DNA from: an uncultured Lachnospiraceae bacterium
GTDB lineage: Bacteria; Bacillota; Clostridia; Lachnospirales; Lachnospiraceae
Length of the DNA stretch: 9,509 nt
Assembly: GCA_910577065.1 (NCBI GenBank)
Contig: CAJTLD010000028.1
Coordinates: forward strand, 14,393-23,901
Direction of reading: 5' to 3'
Of this stretch, positions 6,687-9,509 are shown piece after piece. The position numbers and the translations under genes were made by a program. The notes under the pieces were generated by a model. The model was not told the origin of the DNA and searched no databases. It saw nothing but the letters and a program-made list of their open reading frames with translations. Position 1 is the stretch's first letter; each line of letters opens with the position of its first letter.

Positions 6687-6711
6687 AACGGTATCGCAGG
6701 AGGCTTTTTTT
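6662..6711. terminator. Strong bidirectional rho-independent terminator
   Basis: A 14-bp stem (6669-6682 with 6691-6704, one T-G pair) closes an 8-nt loop (6683-6690). It is flanked by six A on the left (6662-6667) and seven T on the right (6705-6711), so it works in both directions and serves the two converging units: the membrane-protein gene from the left and the pyruvyl transferase-like gene from the right. The TAA of the left gene (6684-6686) lies in the loop, so a ribosome finishing that gene would cover the left arm. Confidence 0.93.
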
Positions 6712-6718
6712 GTCGGTA

Positions 6719-7954
6719 TTAATTGCGGAACGCCCGTATGGCTTTTCTGAGACGGTCCCAAAAGGAAGCGCTTTTGGCATCCTCTTCGTAATCCGATATA
6801 ACGGGATCCGAAACTTCGGGCAGGCTGACTTCGGTGATAACGCCGTCCGCCTGCAGCTGTTCGATAAACTGTGCATATTGCTTGAGTGTTTTGGCAGTTT
6901 GTTTTAACTTCTTGCGAAGCGCGGATTTGTGGTCAATAATACGCTTGTTGGCACGCATCCATTTATCCAGCGCCGTTTTCATCATCTGGTTCTGCCAGAG
7001 AAGCTTTTCGGCTTCGGTGTATGAGGTTTTTCTGACTTCCTCTAACGTACAGGAGACATCCTGGTACTGCTGTACGAATGCCTGCACCTCCCGGATTAAC
7101 GATTCCCGGATGGGAAGGTAGGCATCACGGTTCGGCGGAGGGTTATGGAAGTCAAAATCATAATTGCCCGACAGGAAATCGCTTTCGTCCACGTAATGCA
7201 GCAAATCCGCGTAGGAATCCCACCGGGAGCTGTTTTTTACGTTGCTCTTGTTTACAAGGGACAAAACCGGAGTTTTTAAGGCGATGCACGGCAGAGTCAC
7301 ATGAAGCCTGCGGGTGACGACGAACCGGGCATTCTGATATTGGGTCAGGATTTTTTCTACATTATCAAAGCGCTGCTTTAAGCTCTGTCCCACCGGACGG
7401 TCGTCGTAGTCGTGGCTGAACGCGCGTATTTCCAGACCGGTATCGGCAAGGCGTTTTCTGACCTCCGCTTCGAGTTTCGGATGTAAATCCACCAGACAGA
7501 CATAAGTGCCGGCATCCGGCGTTTTGGGCTGTTCGGGCAGGGTCAGCGTCAGACAGCCGCTGAAATAGCCTTTAATGCCCGCCTCCTTTAAAAACGCAAT
7601 CGTAGAGTGATCCCTGCAGCCGACCGGCCCGTATTTCTGCATATATTCCCTGCCGCAGCCGGTAAGCCACTCCGCATGGAGGGGAGTGCCGAGCTGCGCC
7701 ACGGTGTAGGTATTGATATGCATACTGGTCAGCTTAGGGATAATGCAATCCGCGGGAGGCCAGTTCCATTTCCGCCACATCCACCATCCGTTCATCAGGA
7801 CGGCTACCGGTTCATTGTGTTTGCTGGAAAACGTATCAATGTGTTCCCGGTCAATGGCATAATCGACACGGGGGAGCAGCTTCGCCGCAGCATAGGACTG
7901 GATGTCGTCACCGAGGTTCTTCGCTTGTTTATTAATCAAAATCCCTAATTTCAT
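6719..7954 (-). CDS. Polysaccharide pyruvyl transferase family protein
   Basis: This is a 411-residue protein of the polysaccharide pyruvyl transferase family (CsaB/WcaK/EpsO relatives), which add ketal-linked pyruvate to glycan sugars from phosphoenolpyruvate. Supporting features are the N-terminal NLGDDIQSYAA (13-23), the GPVGCRDHSTIAFLKEAGI block (109-127) that ends the first half, SGCLTLTLP (132-140), and the late VTRRLHVTLPCIALKTPVL region (213-231) carrying the conserved Arg-x-His. From about 315 to 370 the protein is helical, charged and coiled-coil-like (RANKRIIDHKSALRKKLKQT), an extension beyond the catalytic fold, then an acidic linker and a basic end. The start at 7954 is only 5 nt from the argG stop and has a poor ribosome binding site, so it is probably read by coupling from argG. 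Substrate is unknown and pyruvyl transfer is unproven. Confidence 0.85.
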   Translation of the reverse strand: MKLGILINKQAKNLGDDIQSYAAAKLLPRVDYAIDREHIDTFSSKHNEPVAVLMNGWWMWRKWNWPPADCIIPKLTSMHINTYTVAQLGTPLHAEWLTGCGREYMQKYGPVGCRDHSTIAFLKEAGIKGYFSGCLTLTLPEQPKTPDAGTYVCLVDLHPKLEAEVRKRLADTGLEIRAFSHDYDDRPVGQSLKQRFDNVEKILTQYQNARFVVTRRLHVTLPCIALKTPVLSLVNKSNVKNSSRWDSYADLLHYVDESDFLSGNYDFDFHNPPPNRDAYLPIRESLIREVQAFVQQYQDVSCTLEEVRKTSYTEAEKLLWQNQMMKTALDKWMRANKRIIDHKSALRKKLKQTAKTLKQYAQFIEQLQADGVITEVSLPEVSDPVISDYEEDAKSASFWDRLRKAIRAFRN

Positions 7955-7959
7955 ACGTT

Positions 7960-9174
7960 TTATTTATCCGTTTCTGCTAATTTCATAGCGCGCACCTTTA
8001 ACGGGAGTCCGAACAGGGTAATAAATCCTTCCGCGTCATGGTGATCGTACAAATCGCCGGTCGTAAAGCTGGCGAGTGATTCGCTGTACAGAGAATACGG
8101 AGAAGTTGTGCCTGCTTTTATGATATTTCCTTTATACAGTTTGAATTTTACTTCACCGGTTACATACTGCTGGGTAGAAGCCACAAACGCGCAGACGGCT
8201 TCGCAAAGCGGCGTAAACCATTTTCCTTCATACACAATCTGGGCCAGTTTATTGCCCATATCTTTTTTGGTTTCCATTGTAGCGCGGTCTAATACGAGTT
8301 CTTCCAGCTGCTGATGCGCTTCCATCAGAATCGTTCCGCCCGGCGTCTCATAAACGCCGCGGGATTTCATCCCCACTACGCGGTTTTCCACGATATCGAC
8401 AATCCCAATTCCGTGTTTGCCGCCGAGGCGGTTTAATTCGCGGATAATATCCGAAACCTTCATCTGTTTGCCGTTGACGGAAACCGGAACGCCTTTTTCA
8501 AACGTCATGGTTACGTATTCGCCTTCTTTTGGAGCCTGTTCCGGAGAAACGCCGAGTACCAGAAGGTGATCGTAATTTGGCTCTACAGCCGGATCCTCCA
8601 GTTCCAGCCCTTCATGGCTGATATGCCATAAATTGCGGTCGCGGCTGTAGCTGCTGTCCGCGGAAAACGGCAGGTCTATGCCGTGTTCCTTGCAGTAAGC
8701 GATTTCGGATTCCCTGGAATCCATATTCCATTTATCGTCGCGCCAGGCGGCAATAATCTTAAGATCCGGCGCCAGCGCTTTAATGCCAAGTTCAAAGCGG
8801 ATCTGGTCGTTGCCCTTACCGGTTGCGCCGTGGCAGATAGCCGTTGCGCCTTCTTTCCTGGCGACCTCCACCAGTCTTTTTGCAATGCCCGGACGGGCCA
8901 TAGAAGTACCTAACAGATACTTGTTCTCATACACTGCGCCTGCCTGTACGCAGGGGATAATGTAGTCGTCGCAAAATTCATCGACAATGTCTTCGATATA
9001 CAGCTTGCTTGCACCGGAAAGCTTAGCGCGTTCTTCCAGCCCGTCCAGTTCTTCTTCCTGTCCGCAGTCGATACAGCAGCAGATTACTTCATAATCATAA
9101 TTTTCCTTCAGCCAGGGGATAATCGCGGTCGTGTCCAATCCTCCGGAGTACGCTAAAACAACTTTTTCTTTCAT
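7960..9174 (-). CDS. argG: Argininosuccinate synthase
   Basis: This enzyme joins citrulline and aspartate with ATP to give argininosuccinate, the penultimate step of arginine biosynthesis (EC 6.3.4.5), in the cytoplasm. The 404-residue protein has the N-type ATP pyrophosphatase P-loop AYSGGLDTT (8-16), the family block CHGATGKGNDQIRFE near residue 115-130, and later family blocks such as GIVDIVENRVVGMKSRG and YETPGG. Length is normal and no key motif is missing. The ATG at 9174 is preceded on the minus strand by AAAGGA at about 12 bases. No argH is visible; the next gene on this strand is instead the pyruvyl transferase-like protein, 5 nt downstream. ARG-box-like sequences upstream point to repression by ArgR in response to arginine. 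Confidence 0.98.
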   Translation of the reverse strand: MKEKVVLAYSGGLDTTAIIPWLKENYDYEVICCCIDCGQEEELDGLEERAKLSGASKLYIEDIVDEFCDDYIIPCVQAGAVYENKYLLGTSMARPGIAKRLVEVARKEGATAICHGATGKGNDQIRFELGIKALAPDLKIIAAWRDDKWNMDSRESEIAYCKEHGIDLPFSADSSYSRDRNLWHISHEGLELEDPAVEPNYDHLLVLGVSPEQAPKEGEYVTMTFEKGVPVSVNGKQMKVSDIIRELNRLGGKHGIGIVDIVENRVVGMKSRGVYETPGGTILMEAHQQLEELVLDRATMETKKDMGNKLAQIVYEGKWFTPLCEAVCAFVASTQQYVTGEVKFKLYKGNIIKAGTTSPYSLYSESLASFTTGDLYDHHDAEGFITLFGLPLKVRAMKLAETDK

Positions 9175-9213
9175 GGTAGGTCAACATCCTTTCTTTCTTC
9201 GTCGTTACCAACT

Positions 9214-9242
9214 AATATACAACAACTTGTATCAAAACACAA
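9214..9242 (-). promoter_or_regulatory. Candidate argG promoter
   Basis: On the minus strand TTGTGT (9242-9237) lies 17 nt before TATATT (9219-9214), placing the start near 9207 and giving a leader of about 33 nt. A 6-bp inverted repeat (ACTTGT 9225-9230, ACAAGT 9239-9244) overlaps the -35 hexamer. The -10 is good, the -35 modest. Confidence 0.45.
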
Positions 9243-9243
9243 G

Positions 9244-9257
9244 TGAAAAAATATACA
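9244..9257. promoter_or_regulatory. ARG-box-like site next to the argG -35
   Basis: The 14-mer here fits the generic ARG-box pattern TGNATWWWWATNCA at all but one position (an A replaces the fifth-position T). It adjoins the proposed argG -35, a position suited to repression by ArgR. Confidence 0.4.
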
Positions 9258-9306
9258 TTTTTAATTTGGATAAAGTGGATAAAATTGAATAGAAGTAAAA
9301 AAAGCT

Positions 9307-9340
9307 TGCATATTATACATAATATATGTATAATTATGCA
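9307..9340. promoter_or_regulatory. ARG-box palindrome with back-to-back promoter elements
   Basis: Two 15-bp arms (9307-9321 and 9325-9340, the right with one extra T) face each other around ATA. The right half contains TGTATAATTATGCA (9327-9340), a perfect match to the ARG-box pattern; the left half is a version one base short. Tandem boxes 2-3 bp apart are typical of ArgR operators. The same bases hold TTGCAT (9306-9311), 17 nt, TATAAT (9329-9334) on the plus strand and a mirror-image TATAAT on the minus strand (9317-9312), so the site may be a bidirectional promoter. Confidence 0.55.
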
Positions 9341-9509
9341 GATGTGGGGGAGTTTCTGAAGCTTCCGCCAGGGATAGACTGCGGCAGAGGAGGCTTTTAG
9401 AGGACTGTGTTCATGGATTAAGTAATTCTAAACAGTCCCACGAAGATACTATCATGCGCACGCAACCGCCCTGAATGCGCCGTCCGTGGCGCAGTCAGGG
9501 CTTTCCCGG
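9341..9509. other. Right-edge stretch with hairpins, no supported gene
   Basis: No coding region with a start codon and ribosome binding site was found. Two hairpins are present. The first pairs 9359-9366 with 9389-9396 and 9367-9369 with 9383-9385, and is followed by TTTT (9395-9398). The second pairs 9468-9474 with 9495-9501 and 9476-9481 with 9488-9493. A plus-strand transcript starting at the palindrome just to the left would run into the first hairpin after about 58 nt. The stretch may be a leader for a gene outside the window, a small RNA, or a dispersed repeat. Confidence 0.4.
9468..9504. terminator. GC-rich hairpin at the right edge
   Basis: Stems GCCCTGA/TCAGGGC and TGCGCC/GGCGCA stack with one A/G mismatch around the loop GTCCGT. 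Only three T follow on the plus strand, so it may be a terminator or part of a structured repeat that continues beyond the window. Confidence 0.4.

Noticed and set aside
6309..6761. 150-codon minus-strand open frame opposite the membrane-protein gene
   Set aside because: It is a shadow. It shares the residues KKASCDT with the membrane protein's C-terminus only because the terminator palindrome reads alike on both strands.
9175..9400. T-box or known riboswitch in the argG leader
   Set aside because: The expected argG leader is only about 33 nt and no T-box AGGGUGGNACCGCG motif or other known aptamer core is seen.
9334..9473. Plus-strand open frame of about 46 codons at the right edge
   Set aside because: It has no usable start codon near its beginning and no ribosome binding site; the stretch is better explained by RNA or repeat structure.
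1..9509. CRISPR array, tRNA, rRNA, prophage or transposase gene
   Set aside because: No regularly spaced repeats, tRNA T-arm signatures, rRNA segments or mobile-element proteins were found.

Overview
The window looks like a piece of a mid-GC Firmicutes chromosome, most likely a Lachnospiraceae/Clostridia member. The reasons are strong AGGAGG-type ribosome binding sites, TATAAT promoters in AT-rich gaps, the gene families present and their protein style. This assignment is an inference from style and gene content, not a database match. No transposase, integrase, phage gene, CRISPR array, tRNA or rRNA was recognised.

Layout, left to right. Positions 1-207 hold no gene I can support. A DUF4303-like protein (208-753, +) is followed by a clear alpha-D-phosphohexomutase (846-2576, +; phosphoglucomutase/phosphomannomutase type) and, tightly behind it, a small MmcQ/YjbR-family protein (2591-2953, +). 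The unit ends in a long hairpin of about 100 bp with GGGGC/GCCCC ends. Next comes a divergent pair: a 54-residue acidic protein of unknown function (3154-3318, -) and an XRE-family regulator (3482-3829, +), sharing an AT-rich gap with nested inverted repeats that look like operators.

Positions 4009-6686 (+) form a three-gene envelope unit: a GT-A family 2 glycosyltransferase, a permuted papain-like (YiiX/NlpC-P60-like) cysteine hydrolase, and a polytopic membrane protein of the lysylphosphatidylglycerol-synthase transmembrane (YbhN/flippase-like) family. The last two genes overlap by 83 bp in different frames. Upstream is an extended -10 promoter with a TTAAGA direct repeat of the kind bound by OmpR-family regulators. 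The unit ends in a strong bidirectional terminator whose loop contains the stop codon of the last gene.

On the minus strand, argininosuccinate synthase (argG, 9174 to 7960) is followed after only 5 nt by a polysaccharide pyruvyl transferase family protein with a coiled-coil-like tail (7954 to 6719), running into the same terminator. The argG upstream region carries a near-palindrome containing a perfect match to the generic ARG-box pattern TGNATWWWWATNCA, so ArgR control is likely. The same palindrome also contains back-to-back promoter-like hexamers. The last 170 bp have two hairpins and no gene I can support.

Taken together, much of the window concerns sugar-phosphate and cell-envelope polymer work: the mutase supplies hexose-1-phosphate, and the GT2, hydrolase, flippase-like protein and pyruvyl transferase-like enzyme plausibly build or modify a surface glycan or lipid. 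Arginine biosynthesis is attached to this through co-transcription. No obviously new multi-gene system stands out. The most unusual items are the regulatory architectures (XRE divergon, ARG-box/bidirectional promoter, GT2 direct repeats), the argG-pyruvyl transferase coupling and the 83-bp gene overlap.
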